A DNA stretch of 64,000 nt from Hyphomonadaceae bacterium (GCA_019753175.1 JAIELK010000006.1:124001-188000); one strand, 5' to 3'; positions 1 through 9,253 are shown, counted from the first letter of the stretch. Notes: a model not told the origin generated them from the letters alone. Program-made: numbers and translations.

Positions 1-909
1 ATCCGCCCGCTTGTACTCGGCGATCGCAACGGCGCGGTGATCCTCGCCTCCGAAACCTGCGCGCTCGATATGATCGGCGCAAAGTTCGTACGCACCATCG
101 AACCGGGTGAAATCGTCGTTGCCAAGCGCGACCGGCTCGGCAAGATCGCCATCGAAAGCCACTTCCCCTTCCCCCGGCGAAAGGCGCGTCCCTGCATCTT
201 CGAATATGTCTATTTCGCGCGCCCGGACTCCATGATCGACGGCCGCTCCGTGTACGACATCCGCAAGCGCATGGGCATGAAACTGGCGCAGGAAGGCGCG
301 GTGGAAGCCGACGTGGTCGTGCCGGTGCCTGACTCTGGCGTGCCTGCCGCCATGGGCTACGCCGCCGAAAGCGGCATTCCCTACGAACTCGGCATCATCC
401 GCAATCACTATGTCGGCCGCACCTTCATCCAGCCGAAGCAGGAAATCCGTGCGCTCGGCGTGCGTCTGAAACACGCCGCCAACCGCGAGGTGCTCAAAGG
501 CAAGAGGGTGATCCTGGTCGACGACAGCATCGTGCGCGGCACCACCTCGCAAAAGATCGTGCAGATGGTGCGCGAAGCGGGCGCGCGCGAAGTGCATTTC
601 CGCAGCGCGTCGCCGCCGATCAGGCATCCGGATTTTTATGGCATCGACATGCCGACGCTTGATCAGCTGATGGCGGCGCAAATGACGCTCGAAGAGATGC
701 GCAAGTCGCTTGGCGTCGATACGCTGCGCTTCCTCTCCATCGACGGCCTTTATTGGGCGATGGGCGAGGCCGCGCGCGATCCGGACGCACCACAATTCAC
801 CGACCACGCCTTCACCGGGGATTACCCGACGCCCTTGCTCGATCAGGTGAACGAAACCGCCCGCAGGGATTCGCAGCTGTCACTACTGGTGGAACACGCC
901 GCGGAATGA
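1..909 (+). CDS. purF: Amidophosphoribosyltransferase, C-terminal part (5' end outside window)
   Basis: This is the C-terminal 302 residues of glutamine phosphoribosylpyrophosphate amidotransferase, which makes 5-phosphoribosylamine in the first committed step of purine synthesis. The reading frame is open from base 1, so the N-terminal glutaminase domain lies upstream. The PRPP-binding loop of type I phosphoribosyltransferases is present (VILVDDSIVRGTT, about bases 508-546). Downstream are the family-typical RSASPPIRHPDFYGIDMPT segment and a C-terminal helix region. The stop codon overlaps the start of the following dehydrogenase (ATGA), so the two are translationally coupled. Identification is firm; only the start is missing. 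Confidence 0.97.
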   Translation: MRPLVLGDRNGAVILASETCALDMIGAKFVRTIEPGEIVVAKRDRLGKIAIESHFPFPRRKARPCIFEYVYFARPDSMIDGRSVYDIRKRMGMKLAQEGAVEADVVVPVPDSGVPAAMGYAAESGIPYELGIIRNHYVGRTFIQPKQEIRALGVRLKHAANREVLKGKRVILVDDSIVRGTTSQKIVQMVREAGAREVHFRSASPPIRHPDFYGIDMPTLDQLMAAQMTLEEMRKSLGVDTLRFLSIDGLYWAMGEAARDPDAPQFTDHAFTGDYPTPLLDQVNETARRDSQLSLLVEHAAE

Positions 910-1616
910 CCCTCGTAAGGGACAAACGGATCGCGCTGGTCACGGGCGCGTCGCGCGGCATTGGCAAGGCCGTGGCGCTCGAACTTGCGCGCAGCGGCTG
1001 GCGCCTCGTCGCGGTGGCGCGGGCGCAAAAGGCGCTGGAAGCGCTCGATGACGAGATCAAGGCGCTCGGCGGCGAAGCCACGTTGGTTCCGCTCGATCTG
1101 CGCGACGGCCCCGCGATCGACCAGCTGGGAGCAGCGGTGTTCGAGCGCTTCGGCAGGCTCGACGGGCTGGCGGCGTGCGCCGGCGTACTCGGCGCGTTGA
1201 CCCCCGCCCACCAAGCGACACCGGCGGTGATGGACGAAGTCATGGCGGTGAACTTCATGGCCAATTGGCGCCTCGTGCGCGCACTGCACCCGTTGTTGCG
1301 CGCGTCCGACGCCGGCCGCGCCGTGTTTCTGACCTCAGGCGCCGCCAAAGATCCGCACGCCTATTGGGCCCCCTACGCCGCGAGCAAGGCCGCTCTCGAC
1401 GCGTTCGTCACCTCGTACGCTGGCGAACTCAACATCACGCCGATGAAGGCCAACCTGTTCAACCCCGGCCCGACGCGCACGGCGATGCGCGCGAAAGCCT
1501 TCCCCGGCGAAGACCCGCAGACGCTGCCGACGCCGGAGGACGTCGCGCCGGCGATCTGCGACATGCTGGCAGCGAGCTACACCGAGAACGGGGCGTGGGT
1601 GCAGTTCGAGCGGTGA
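906..1616 (+). CDS. SDR family NAD(P)-dependent oxidoreductase
   Basis: A 236-residue classical short-chain dehydrogenase. The Rossmann motif TGASRGIG is at residues 13-20, and the catalytic Ser144, Tyr157 and Lys161 fall in FLTSG and YAASK. The ATG at 906 overlaps the purF stop. An in-frame extension further upstream lies wholly inside purF and is unlikely to be used. From memory, an SDR of unknown substrate follows purF in Caulobacter relatives as well. The substrate cannot be read from the sequence. The gene ends in a GTGA overlap with the next flavoprotein, forming a three-gene operon. Confidence 0.9.
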   Translation: MTLVRDKRIALVTGASRGIGKAVALELARSGWRLVAVARAQKALEALDDEIKALGGEATLVPLDLRDGPAIDQLGAAVFERFGRLDGLAACAGVLGALTPAHQATPAVMDEVMAVNFMANWRLVRALHPLLRASDAGRAVFLTSGAAKDPHAYWAPYAASKAALDAFVTSYAGELNITPMKANLFNPGPTRTAMRAKAFPGEDPQTLPTPEDVAPAICDMLAASYTENGAWVQFER

Positions 1617-2818
1617 GCGCTGACTTCGACTCCATCATCATCGGTGCGGGCGCAGCGGGTTTGTACGCGGCGATGCATGCGGGCCGGCGCGGGCGCCGCG
1701 TATTGGTGATCGAACACAACGCCGAGCCTGGCGCGAAAATCCTCATCTCCGGCGGCGGACGCTGCAACTTCACCAACATCGACGCCGGCGATCATCGCCG
1801 CTACCTTTCGGCCAATCCGCACTTTGCGCGCTCGGCGCTGACGCGTCACCCGCCCGCGGATTTCATCGCGCTGGTCGAGAAACACGGCATCAGGCACTAC
1901 GAAAAAACGCTCGGCCAGCTGTTCTGCGAGGGCGCGCGCTCGTCAGCAAGAGTCGTGCGCATGTTGCTGGACGAATGCGCTGCGGGCGGCGTCGCGATCA
2001 AACTCGGCTGCAGCGTCACCGATGTGTGCAAAGACGCGCGCTTTGCGGTCGAGACATCGCACGAAACGTTCGAAAGCGAGACGCTCGTCATCGCGACGGG
2101 CGGCCTCTCCATCCCTAAGCTCGGCGCCAGCGCGTTTGCGTTCGACATTGCGAAGCAATTTGCTGTGCCGATGATCGAGACCCGCCCAGGACTCGTGCCG
2201 CTGACGTTCAGCGACGCCGACCTCGCCTGGATGCGCCCGCTCTCGGGCGTGTCGTGCAACGTGACCGCGCGCTGCGGCAGCGCCGCTTTTCGCGAAGCGT
2301 CTCTGTTCACGCATCGCGGGCTTTCGGGGCCAGCGATCCTGCAGGTTTCGTCCTATTGGCGCGCCGGCGATGCGATCGAGATCGATTGGCTGCCGGGCGC
2401 CGACGACGAGGTGTTCGCGCGACGCAAGCGCGATCGTCCTAAGGCGCAACTGAAGACAGCGCTCGCGGAGGCGTTGCCGGAGCGCTTGGCGGAGGCGTTA
2501 GCCGTTCCCCTCCCCTTGAACGGGGAGCGCTTAAGCGCGAGCAGCGCACTTGGCGACATGAAGGACGCAACCCTCATTGATGTCGCGCGCACGCTCAAAG
2601 CTTGGCCGCTCGTTCCGATTGGAACCGAAGGTTACGCAAAGGCCGAAGTCATGGTTGGCGGCGTCGACACAAACGCACTGTCGCAAAAATCCATGGAATG
2701 TCGCAGCGTTCCCGGCCTCTTTTTCGTCGGCGAGTGCGTCGACGTCACCGGCTGGCTCGGCGGCTACAATTTTCAATGGGCGTGGTCGAGCGGCTGGGCG
2801 GCTGGGCAGATGATCTAA
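1613..2818 (+). CDS. NAD(P)/FAD-dependent oxidoreductase, HI0933/BaiN family
   Basis: A 401-residue flavoprotein of the HI0933 (YhiN/BaiN-like) family. The FAD dinucleotide-binding GAGAAG motif starts at residue 11, followed by EPGAKILISGGGRCNFTN. The C-terminal FFVGECVDVTGWLGGYNFQWAWSSG block is the second FAD-contact region of the family. The start is taken as GTG at 1613, which overlaps the SDR stop; the upstream extension of the frame is only a shadow of the SDR. The cellular substrate of the family is largely unknown. A short palindrome-containing insert (AVPLPLNGERLSAS) lies in the coding region near base 2510. Confidence 0.9.
   Translation: MSADFDSIIIGAGAAGLYAAMHAGRRGRRVLVIEHNAEPGAKILISGGGRCNFTNIDAGDHRRYLSANPHFARSALTRHPPADFIALVEKHGIRHYEKTLGQLFCEGARSSARVVRMLLDECAAGGVAIKLGCSVTDVCKDARFAVETSHETFESETLVIATGGLSIPKLGASAFAFDIAKQFAVPMIETRPGLVPLTFSDADLAWMRPLSGVSCNVTARCGSAAFREASLFTHRGLSGPAILQVSSYWRAGDAIEIDWLPGADDEVFARRKRDRPKAQLKTALAEALPERLAEALAVPLPLNGERLSASSALGDMKDATLIDVARTLKAWPLVPIGTEGYAKAEVMVGGVDTNALSQKSMECRSVPGLFFVGECVDVTGWLGGYNFQWAWSSGWAAGQMI
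2510..2527. repeat. Short GC-rich palindrome inside the flavoprotein gene
   Basis: Inverted repeat CTCCCC-TTGAAC-GGGGAG with 6-bp arms, translated as part of PLPLNGER. It sits at a likely surface loop between the substrate domain and the C-terminal FAD block. It looks like a small palindromic insertion carried in frame. Only one copy of this type was noticed in the window. Confidence 0.45.
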
Positions 2819-2824
2819 GCGCGC

Positions 2825-3394
2825 TCAGTTTTCTGGCGCGGCGAACTCCACGCCGTCATAGACATCGCTCAAAGGCAAACTCAGATCGATGGCAGCCAAG
2901 CCGAAGGACGCTTTCACGCCATCGGAGTCTACGCTCGTCCAACCGTCGCCCGCGCGCGACCAGACACGGCCGAACGCGCGGTTCTGCGACAGGAACGCCA
3001 CGTGCGCGACGCTGGCGATCGACTGGTACTCTTCCAGCTTCTGTGTCTGATCGAACCATTCCGTCGATGGCGACAGCACTTCGATGATCACCCGCGGCTC
3101 GGCGGCCCAAAGATCGGTCGGCTTCGGCTTGCCGCAATCGACGACCACGTCGGGGTAGCGCATGTTCCCATTTGGGATAGCTACTTTCATGTCCGAGCCG
3201 AACGCCCGGCACGGCTTGCCCTTAAGACGGATGCCGAGCGTGATGATCAGGTTGGCGCAGATAGCGTTGTGCGCAGCCGTTCCACCGGCCATGCTCCTGA
3301 CTTCGCCTTCGACCAGCTCGTGCTTGCGCTCCTGGGTTTTCTCCCAGTCGAGATAGCGGTCGCGGCTCATGGTGAGACGGGCGGGCGCGTTCAT
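2825..3394 (-). CDS. Uma2 family (DUF820) PD-(D/E)XK nuclease-fold protein
   Basis: A 189-residue protein with the Uma2 layout. It begins with MSRDRYLDWEKTQERKHELVEGEV, continues with a HNAICANLIITLGIRLKG helix and YPDVVVDCG (the catalytic-type Asp strand), and then PRVIIEVLSPSTEWFDQTQKLEEYQSI, with the E-x-x-S-x-S/T motif and the Lys helix. The family has a restriction-endonuclease-like fold, but its physiological role is not established. It is convergent with the flavoprotein gene and has no partner methylase nearby. Function beyond the fold is not inferred. Confidence 0.88.
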   Translation of the reverse strand: MNAPARLTMSRDRYLDWEKTQERKHELVEGEVRSMAGGTAAHNAICANLIITLGIRLKGKPCRAFGSDMKVAIPNGNMRYPDVVVDCGKPKPTDLWAAEPRVIIEVLSPSTEWFDQTQKLEEYQSIASVAHVAFLSQNRAFGRVWSRAGDGWTSVDSDGVKASFGLAAIDLSLPLSDVYDGVEFAAPEN

Positions 3395-3434
3395 GCCGTC
3401 AAGAATAAGCCGAACCGCTCGATCCCGCCAGTGG

Positions 3435-4769
3435 CTACTCCTCCGCGAACGGGTTCTTCCCCGCCTTCACGACCAGCCGGATCGGCGCGGCGTGCATATT
3501 GAAAGCGTCACGGATGCCGTTGACGAGATAGCGCTTGTAGCTCTCCGGCATGTCCTCCGCGCGCGAGCAGATCAGAACGAAGGTGGGGGGGCGCGCCTTG
3601 ATTTGCGTGATATAGCGCGGCTTGATGCGCTTGCCGCGCACAGCGGGCGGGGGATGACGCACGATGGCGGCGTGCAGCCACTCGTTCAGGTCTTTCGTTT
3701 TCACGCGCGCCGTCCAATCGCCGTGCGCTTCGCCGACCGCTTTCATCAACCGGTCGAGGCCAACGCCGGAAAGCGCCGCCACCGTGACGAGCGGCGCGCC
3801 ACGCGCCTGTGGCAGACTCTCCTTCGCGACGAGCTTCAGTTCCTCGAAGTGCGCGCGCGGATCTTCGATCTGATCCCACTTCGCCAAGCAGAACACGAGC
3901 GCGCGCCCCTCGCGCACAACCAGATCGGCGATGGCGAGATCCTGCTTCTCGAACGCCTCCCGCGCATCCATGACAAGCACGCACACATCGGCGAAGCGGA
4001 TCGCGTGTAGCGTCTCGGCGACGGAGAGCCTTTCAAGCTTGGCCTGCACCTTCGCCTTCTTGCGCATGCCTGCGGTATCGACGAGGCGATAAGACTTGCC
4101 TTGCCAGCGCCAATCGATGGCGATGGAGTCGCGGGTGATGCCGGCTTCCGGGCCGACCAGCAGGCGATCTTCGCCGATCAACGCATTCACCAACGTCGAT
4201 TTGCCTGCATTGGGGCGGCCGATGATGGCGAGGTGAATGGGGCGAGTTTGAGTCACCTCACTCTCGCCAGCGGCCTCGACGCCGAAATGCGGCGCAAGCG
4301 CGGCATAGAGATCGCCCATGCCTTCGCCGTGTTCGGCGGAGACCGGGATCGGAACGCCGAGCCCCAATGCGAAAGCTTCATTGACGCCGGCTTCGCTCGC
4401 CCTGGCTTCCGCCTTGTTGGCGACCAGCACGACCGGCTTGTCCGCGCGCCGCAGCAACGCGGCGAAGGCTTCGTCCACCGGCGTGACGCCGACGCGTGCG
4501 TCGATAAGCAACAGGATTACGTCCGCGTCGCGGATGGCGATGTCCGTTTGTTCGCGCATCCGCGCTTCGAGCGAAGCGTCGTGGACATCCTCGAAGCCGG
4601 CGGTGTCGATCAGCGTGAAGTCGAGGTCGCCGAGACGGCCTTTGGCTTCACGGCGGTCGCGCGTCACGCCAGGCGTGTCGTCGACAATGGCGAGCCGTTT
4701 GCCCGCCAGCCGATTGAACAAGGTCGACTTGCCGACATTTGGCCGCCCGACAATGGCGAGCTTGGTCAT
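3435..4769 (-). CDS. der: Ribosome-associated GTPase Der (EngA)
   Basis: A 444-residue double-Era-like GTPase required for 50S subunit maturation. It has two G domains in tandem. The first has GRPNVGKST at residues 8-16, then DTAGF and NKAE. The second has GRPNAGKST, DTAGM and the AKWDQ specificity motif. A C-terminal KH-like domain ends VVKAGKNPFAEE. Length and domain order are normal. It lies downstream of bamB and the yfgM-like gene on the same strand, a common arrangement in proteobacteria, with only 14 bases separating it from bamB. Confidence 0.97.
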   Translation of the reverse strand: MTKLAIVGRPNVGKSTLFNRLAGKRLAIVDDTPGVTRDRREAKGRLGDLDFTLIDTAGFEDVHDASLEARMREQTDIAIRDADVILLLIDARVGVTPVDEAFAALLRRADKPVVLVANKAEARASEAGVNEAFALGLGVPIPVSAEHGEGMGDLYAALAPHFGVEAAGESEVTQTRPIHLAIIGRPNAGKSTLVNALIGEDRLLVGPEAGITRDSIAIDWRWQGKSYRLVDTAGMRKKAKVQAKLERLSVAETLHAIRFADVCVLVMDAREAFEKQDLAIADLVVREGRALVFCLAKWDQIEDPRAHFEELKLVAKESLPQARGAPLVTVAALSGVGLDRLMKAVGEAHGDWTARVKTKDLNEWLHAAIVRHPPPAVRGKRIKPRYITQIKARPPTFVLICSRAEDMPESYKRYLVNGIRDAFNMHAAPIRLVVKAGKNPFAEE

Positions 4770-4783
4770 GAGCGGCCGCTGGC

Positions 4784-6160
4784 TTATCGAAACACCACCA
4801 GACGCGCTTCGTCGGTGACGATATAGATTTGGTCGTTGGCGGCGATCGGGGGGATGAACACCGGCTGCCCGGCGTCGGCTGTGGCGATGGTTTCCCCGCT
4901 CTGCGGAGACACCGCAACGACATCGCCCGCTGAGTTCGCCAGAATCAATCGGCCGCCAGCGAGAATGGGTCCAACCCAGGCGACACGCCCTTCGCGATCA
5001 TTCTCATCGCGGAAGCGGCGCAGCTGACGCACCCAATAGACGTTGCCGCTCTGCCGGTCGAAGGCGGCGAGTTCGCCGTCGATGCTGACGGCGAACAGCA
5101 CGTCGCCCATGATCCACGGGGTCTGAGTCGATGCGAACGCACGGGCCCAGCCGCGCTGACCGGTTCGCATGTCGATCGCGGCGAGCACGCCGGAATGGCT
5201 AGCGGCAAACACCACGCCATTATCGATGACGGGCCGTCCAGCGATGTCATTGATCGCCGAAAGCGACGTGAGCCGCCCGCTGCGCGACAGCGAATCCGAC
5301 CAAAGCCTACGTCCGTTGCCGCCGAGCAGCGCCACAACTTCGCCGGACGCGAACGGCGCGACAACGGTTTCGCCCTCAACCGCCACGCTCGGCGCCGACA
5401 AGATGCGCGCGGGCTCAGCAATAGCCTGATACGTCCACAGCACTTCGCCGGTGTTGACGTCGATCGCCATCAGCTCGCTGTCGTTGGTGATCGCATACAC
5501 ACGACTGCCCGACACCGTCGGCGCGGCCTGGAACGGCGCGTCAGCGGTAACGCGCCAGATTTCCTCGCCCGTCTGTCCATCGAGCGCGACCACGAACCCG
5601 AAGCCGGTCGTGGCGAAAACGCGCCCACCGCCCGCGGCCACGCCGCCGCCGCGCGCGGCGCGATCTTCGCTCTCCTGGGCGCGGAGTCTCTCATTCCATA
5701 GACGGTCGCCATTGCTCGCGCGTATGGCGTGAACACGGTGATCGGCGTCGAGGAAATAGAGATTGCCGTCGGCGACGACCGGCGGTGCGGCGATTCGGCC
5801 GCGATCGTTTGAGCCCGAGCCCAGACTTCCGCGCCAAGCGCGTTCGAGCGTCGCCGCGGCCGACGCTTGGGGCGGCGAATTGTCGGCGGTGCCGCCGGGC
5901 TGCGACCACTCGGTCGTGGCTGCAGCGGCAGGCACAACGATGGGGCGCGACGCAAGCGCTGGATCAGGCGTGAGTTCTTGCTCAAACGCTAGGATCGATA
6001 CGCGGCCATCTTGCGGCGTGGTTTCGGGCGCGGTCTCGCCGTTGCCGTCGAACGGCCAAACGGCATCGCCCACGCGCGAAACCGTCGAGCACGCAGACAA
6101 CGCGGTCGCGGCCACGATCGCGGTCAATGGACCCAAAACGCGGGTCATGCTGCGGCTCAT
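4784..6160 (-). CDS. bamB: Outer membrane assembly lipoprotein BamB-like PQQ beta-propeller
   Basis: A 458-residue lipoprotein. A signal peptide ends in the lipobox LSAC with Cys24. It is followed by a low-complexity linker and then repeated PQQ-type beta-propeller blades (for example VYAITNDSELMAIDVNTGEVLWTY and GVLAAIDMRTGQRGW). The family scaffolds the BAM complex that inserts outer-membrane proteins. The start overlaps the stop of the yfgM-like gene, which is upstream in the operon; der follows. The operon context (der, bamB, yfgM-like) strongly supports the BamB call over other PQQ-repeat proteins. Confidence 0.92.
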   Translation of the reverse strand: MSRSMTRVLGPLTAIVAATALSACSTVSRVGDAVWPFDGNGETAPETTPQDGRVSILAFEQELTPDPALASRPIVVPAAAATTEWSQPGGTADNSPPQASAAATLERAWRGSLGSGSNDRGRIAAPPVVADGNLYFLDADHRVHAIRASNGDRLWNERLRAQESEDRAARGGGVAAGGGRVFATTGFGFVVALDGQTGEEIWRVTADAPFQAAPTVSGSRVYAITNDSELMAIDVNTGEVLWTYQAIAEPARILSAPSVAVEGETVVAPFASGEVVALLGGNGRRLWSDSLSRSGRLTSLSAINDIAGRPVIDNGVVFAASHSGVLAAIDMRTGQRGWARAFASTQTPWIMGDVLFAVSIDGELAAFDRQSGNVYWVRQLRRFRDENDREGRVAWVGPILAGGRLILANSAGDVVAVSPQSGETIATADAGQPVFIPPIAANDQIYIVTDEARLVVFR

Positions 6161-6870
6161 TTAGTTTCTCCTTCGGAAGGTGCGGGCGCCGCCGGCGCTT
6201 CGGATGCCGACGCCGGCGCAGGGCCGAGCACGGCCAGCGCCAGCTGCGCGCGTTGCTGCACCGCCTCCGGCGCATCAAAGGCCAATGACAGTGCTTCAAA
6301 AGTTTCGCGCGCAAGCTGGGTCTCTCCAGCCTCCCACGCTTCGACGCCGAGCAGCTCGCGGGCGAGAAAAGACAATCGGCTGTCGGATTGCGCAAGCGGC
6401 TGCAGCCGCTGCTGCAGCGCTGTGAAGTCCTGCGTCTCCGCCGCGATGTACGCGGCGCGCAGAAGCGCTGTGTCGCGCATCAACGGGTCGTTCGCCGACT
6501 CCGCAGCAGCTTCGAACTCCGCCAGCGCGGCTTCGAGGTCGCCCTGCTCCTGCAACAACGCAGCATGTTCCATGCGCGCCATCACCTGGTAGGTGCGCGG
6601 CCCTTCCTCACGCAAGCGGGCGAACTCGGTCTTGGCGCCATCGAGGTTGCCCTCCGCGGCTAGTTGCAGGGCAGCGTAGTATTCCACCGACTGCGCGCGC
6701 GCCGTCTGCTGGCGTTGCTCGGTCCAGACCACCCAGCCAACAAGGCCGAGCACGAGGACGATCGCCACACCGGCCATGACCGGACCATACTTGCGCAGGA
6801 ACTGCAGAACACGGTCTTGGCGGAGGCCTTCGTTGACTTCCTGGACAAAAGTATCGGTTTCGTTGGTCAC
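6157..6870 (-). CDS. YfgM-like membrane-anchored tetratricopeptide protein
   Basis: A 237-residue protein with a short cytoplasmic N-terminus (EVNEGLRQDRVLQFLRKYG), one membrane segment at about residues 30-50 (VMAGVAIVLVLGLVGWVVW), and a periplasmic helical-repeat domain ending in an Ala/Pro-rich tail. This matches the YfgM family (ancillary SecYEG translocon subunit / TPR_21), which is genetically linked to bamB and der. It overlaps bamB by 4 bases, so the two are co-translated. Confidence 0.88.
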   Translation of the reverse strand: MTNETDTFVQEVNEGLRQDRVLQFLRKYGPVMAGVAIVLVLGLVGWVVWTEQRQQTARAQSVEYYAALQLAAEGNLDGAKTEFARLREEGPRTYQVMARMEHAALLQEQGDLEAALAEFEAAAESANDPLMRDTALLRAAYIAAETQDFTALQQRLQPLAQSDSRLSFLARELLGVEAWEAGETQLARETFEALSLAFDAPEAVQQRAQLALAVLGPAPASASEAPAAPAPSEGETK

Positions 6871-6933
6871 GCGCTGTTCTCGACCCTATTTCCGCTGAGC
6901 CCGCGCGGACCCCGCCCCAAATCGCGGCGCACG

Positions 6934-7797
6934 CTAGCCGCGCTTGTCGCCTCGGGCAACGCGCGGCTGCCGTAGTTTGCCGCCACCCAGCGCATAGGTC
7001 TCGGCTGCGGCAGGAAAACGGCGGGCACGGACGTCAGCGGCATAATCCGCAGCGGCCTGGCCGATCGCCGCCTTGAGGTTGGCGTAGCGGCGGACGAACT
7101 TTGGCGTCCACTCGAATAAGCCCAGCAAATCATCGGTGACCAGGATCTGCCCGTCACATTGCGCCGAGGCGCCGATGCCGATTGTCGGCGCCTTGACGGC
7201 GGCGGTGATCTCCGGGGCCAGTGATTCATCCACACCCTCGACGACGATGGCGAAGGCCCCGGCGTCGTCTGCCACCTGAGCTTCGGCCAAGACGCGCTTC
7301 CGCTCCTCCGCGTCGCGTCCTTTGGCCCTAAACTTCCCGTCGACATTGACCGCCTGCGGGCGCAGGCCGACGTGGCCCATAACCGGGATGCCGCGCGCGA
7401 CAAGAAAAGCGATGGTAGAGGCGATGGACGGCCCGCTTTCCACCTTGATCGCCTGGGCGCCGGTTTCCTTGAGAACCCGCGTCGCATTGCCAAAGGCTTG
7501 CTCCGGGCTTGCCTCGTAGGATCCGAACGGCATGTCGACGACAACCATCGCCTGCTGCGCACCGCGCATGACCGCCTGGCCGTGCAGGATCATCATGTCC
7601 AGGGTCACGCCGACGGTGTTGGGGAGGCCGTGAACCACCATGCCAACGCTGTCGCCGACGAGCAGCAGGTCGCAGTGCGGGTCGAGGATCTGAGCCACCG
7701 GCGCGGTGTAGGCCGTCAGGCAGACGATTGGCTCGCCGCCCTTCCTGGCGCGGATGTCCGGCGCGGTGATGCGACGGATGTCAGCATGCTTGGACAT
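6934..7797 (-). CDS. panB: 3-methyl-2-oxobutanoate hydroxymethyltransferase
   Basis: A 287-residue PanB, the first enzyme of pantothenate synthesis: it transfers a hydroxymethyl group from methylene-THF to alpha-ketoisovalerate. Diagnostic stretches are MLTAYTAP-like [29 protein letters not shown] (metal-binding Asp), [17 protein letters not shown], and [20 protein letters not shown]. Length is slightly above the usual 265-280. It lies 63 bases upstream of the yfgM-like gene on the same strand, so it may head the panB-yfgM-bamB-der transcript. Confidence 0.96.
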   Translation of the reverse strand: MSKHADIRRITAPDIRARKGGEPIVCLTAYTAPVAQILDPHCDLLLVGDSVGMVVHGLPNTVGVTLDMMILHGQAVMRGAQQAMVVVDMPFGSYEASPEQAFGNATRVLKETGAQAIKVESGPSIASTIAFLVARGIPVMGHVGLRPQAVNVDGKFRAKGRDAEERKRVLAEAQVADDAGAFAIVVEGVDESLAPEITAAVKAPTIGIGASAQCDGQILVTDDLLGLFEWTPKFVRRYANLKAAIGQAAADYAADVRARRFPAAAETYALGGGKLRQPRVARGDKRG

Positions 7798-7864
7798 AGG
7801 GGCTCCTGCGACCCCCGCTCATAGGCGTTCGCACCCGCACAATCCATAGCGGACACCAGGAGCG

Positions 7865-8257
7865 CTATTCCTGCGAGGAGCGATACGCCACCGCGCCGCC
7901 GGTCAGAGCGCCAAGGGTGAGCAAGATGTAGGTCAGGCTCGCGCTCAGGCTTTGCATGGCGCTTGAGGCAAAGCTATCCGCGGCCGGCGCTGCTTCTCCC
8001 ATGGACGCCCGCACCGCGCCAAACTGATCGCCGGCCACCGAGATCAGGTCCACACCCGACGACCCCACAACGGCGTAAACGCCATAGACGACCGCTGCGC
8101 CCGCTGCGGCCCACCCTAGGCCGAATGCCCAGGTCTGCGACTTCAGCAACCGCTCGCGTTTCGCTACAGCACGGGTGACGGTGAGGGTAAAACCATCATC
8201 CGCTGGCTCAGGCGCTTCCGCGAAGGAGCGCTTCAAGAGGGCGTCAAAGTCGTTCAT
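7865..8257 (-). CDS. Small membrane protein coupled to ECF sigma factor (possible anti-sigma)
   Basis: A 130-residue protein. It begins MNDFDALLKRSFAEAPEPADDGFT, has a basic stretch TRAVAKRERLLKSQ, then a membrane segment (TWAFGLGWAAAGAAVVYGVYAVV) and a second hydrophobic segment near the C-terminus (ILLTLGALTGGAVAY). The ATG overlaps the sigma-factor stop (ATGA). Position, size and topology fit a membrane-bound partner or anti-sigma factor, but no zinc-type anti-sigma motif is visible, so the role is inferred from context. Confidence 0.7.
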   Translation of the reverse strand: MNDFDALLKRSFAEAPEPADDGFTLTVTRAVAKRERLLKSQTWAFGLGWAAAGAAVVYGVYAVVGSSGVDLISVAGDQFGAVRASMGEAAPAADSFASSAMQSLSASLTYILLTLGALTGGAVAYRSSQE

Positions 8258-8811
8258 CAGGCCGCCTCCAACATGCGGCGGAGCTTTTCTGTTCCCCTCA
8301 GAACGTGGGACTTGACCGTTCCCAATGGAAGCCCGGTCATTTCCACAATTTCTGAGTGGCTGAGCCCCTCTCCATGGTTCAATGTTACACACAAACGCTC
8401 CGCGTCTGACAACAGGGCAAGCGCTTTTTCCAGGTCGATTTTGGCGCTTGCCGCCGCTTCCGGCGTCGAATCTTCCGACACAATCGGCGCGGCGTCATCT
8501 ATTTCCTCGAACACCGCCTTCTGGCGCCGCTTGGCCATGAGGAAAGTGGTCACCGCAATTCTCCTAAACCAAGCCGGAAACGCCGCCGGCGTTTCGAGGT
8601 CCACGAGCCGCTCCCACGCCTTGACGAAGGCGTCCTGGGCCAGATCGTCCGCTTCCGCGTGGCTGCCGCACATCCGGCGTAGCAGAGCCCGCGCCCAGCC
8701 TTGTCGGCGCTTCACCAGTTCTCCGAACGCGGCCTGGTCCCTGGCCTGCGCCGCGACGATCAGCGAAGCTTCCGTCGCTTGAGCAAGATTGAGAGACCCC
8801 CGGGCGGCCAC
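8257..8811 (-). CDS. ECF-type RNA polymerase sigma factor
   Basis: A 184-residue sigma-70 family protein with region 2 (QAAFGELVKRRQGWARALLRRMCGSHAEADDLAQDAFVKAW, ending in PAWFRRIA) and region 4 (LSDAERLCVTLNHGEGLSHSEIVEMTGLPLGTVKSHVLRG). There is no region 1 or 3, as expected of ECF factors. It starts 6 bases after the DUF6249 gene and overlaps the downstream membrane partner. The three genes therefore form an operon whose promoter must lie upstream of 9219, where phased repeats are found. Confidence 0.93.
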   Translation of the reverse strand: MAARGSLNLAQATEASLIVAAQARDQAAFGELVKRRQGWARALLRRMCGSHAEADDLAQDAFVKAWERLVDLETPAAFPAWFRRIAVTTFLMAKRRQKAVFEEIDDAAPIVSEDSTPEAAASAKIDLEKALALLSDAERLCVTLNHGEGLSHSEIVEMTGLPLGTVKSHVLRGTEKLRRMLEAA

Positions 8812-8817
8812 GTTCCA

Positions 8818-9219
8818 TCACTCGTCCTTCTTGGTGGTAGAATAATCGACGATCGCGAGCATCAGAAAAGCCGCACCAAGCGCGCCCAAGATGACCGCCG
8901 GAACGATGAACCCGGAGTCGGCGCCGCCATCGGCCAGGAACGCCGCCGCCGTGAACCCGCCCGCCAATGCGACGAGCACCACGCCGCTGCCGAGGGTCCG
9001 CCGCGCCCGGTCAGCGGGCGGCGGCGCCTTCACCGCGCCCGTGATTTGCTGAAGCAGGGCAGGATCGACCGGTTGCCCCTTCTCCAGCGAATCCTGAACG
9101 ATCTTTAGGGTCGCCTGTCTGGTCCGTTCCTTGAGCCAGATCGGCACCAGGATCACAGCCCCTAGGAAGAAGAAAAACGTAAACGGAATAATGATTTCAG
9201 GGCCCATCTGGGTCTCCAT
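8818..9219 (-). CDS. DUF6249-like membrane protein
   Basis: A 133-residue protein with an N-terminal membrane segment (IIIPFTFFFFLGAVILVPIWL), a short soluble helix (KERTRQATLKIVQDSLEKGQPVDPALLQQI) and two C-terminal membrane segments. The pattern, including the E-K-G-x-x-V-x-P helix, matches the family I recognise as DUF6249, which is often located next to ECF sigma genes. It is the first gene of the sigma operon. Function is unknown; a sensory or membrane-stress role is only a contextual guess. Confidence 0.75.
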   Translation of the reverse strand: METQMGPEIIIPFTFFFFLGAVILVPIWLKERTRQATLKIVQDSLEKGQPVDPALLQQITGAVKAPPPADRARRTLGSGVVLVALAGGFTAAAFLADGGADSGFIVPAVILGALGAAFLMLAIVDYSTTKKDE

Positions 9220-9253
9220 AGCCTTGAGGGTCTTGCGCCACTCTACAGGAAGA

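Noticed and set aside
2825-3394. Uma2 gene as part of a restriction-modification system
   Set aside because: No methyltransferase or specificity gene is adjacent; Uma2 proteins occur widely as solitary genes.
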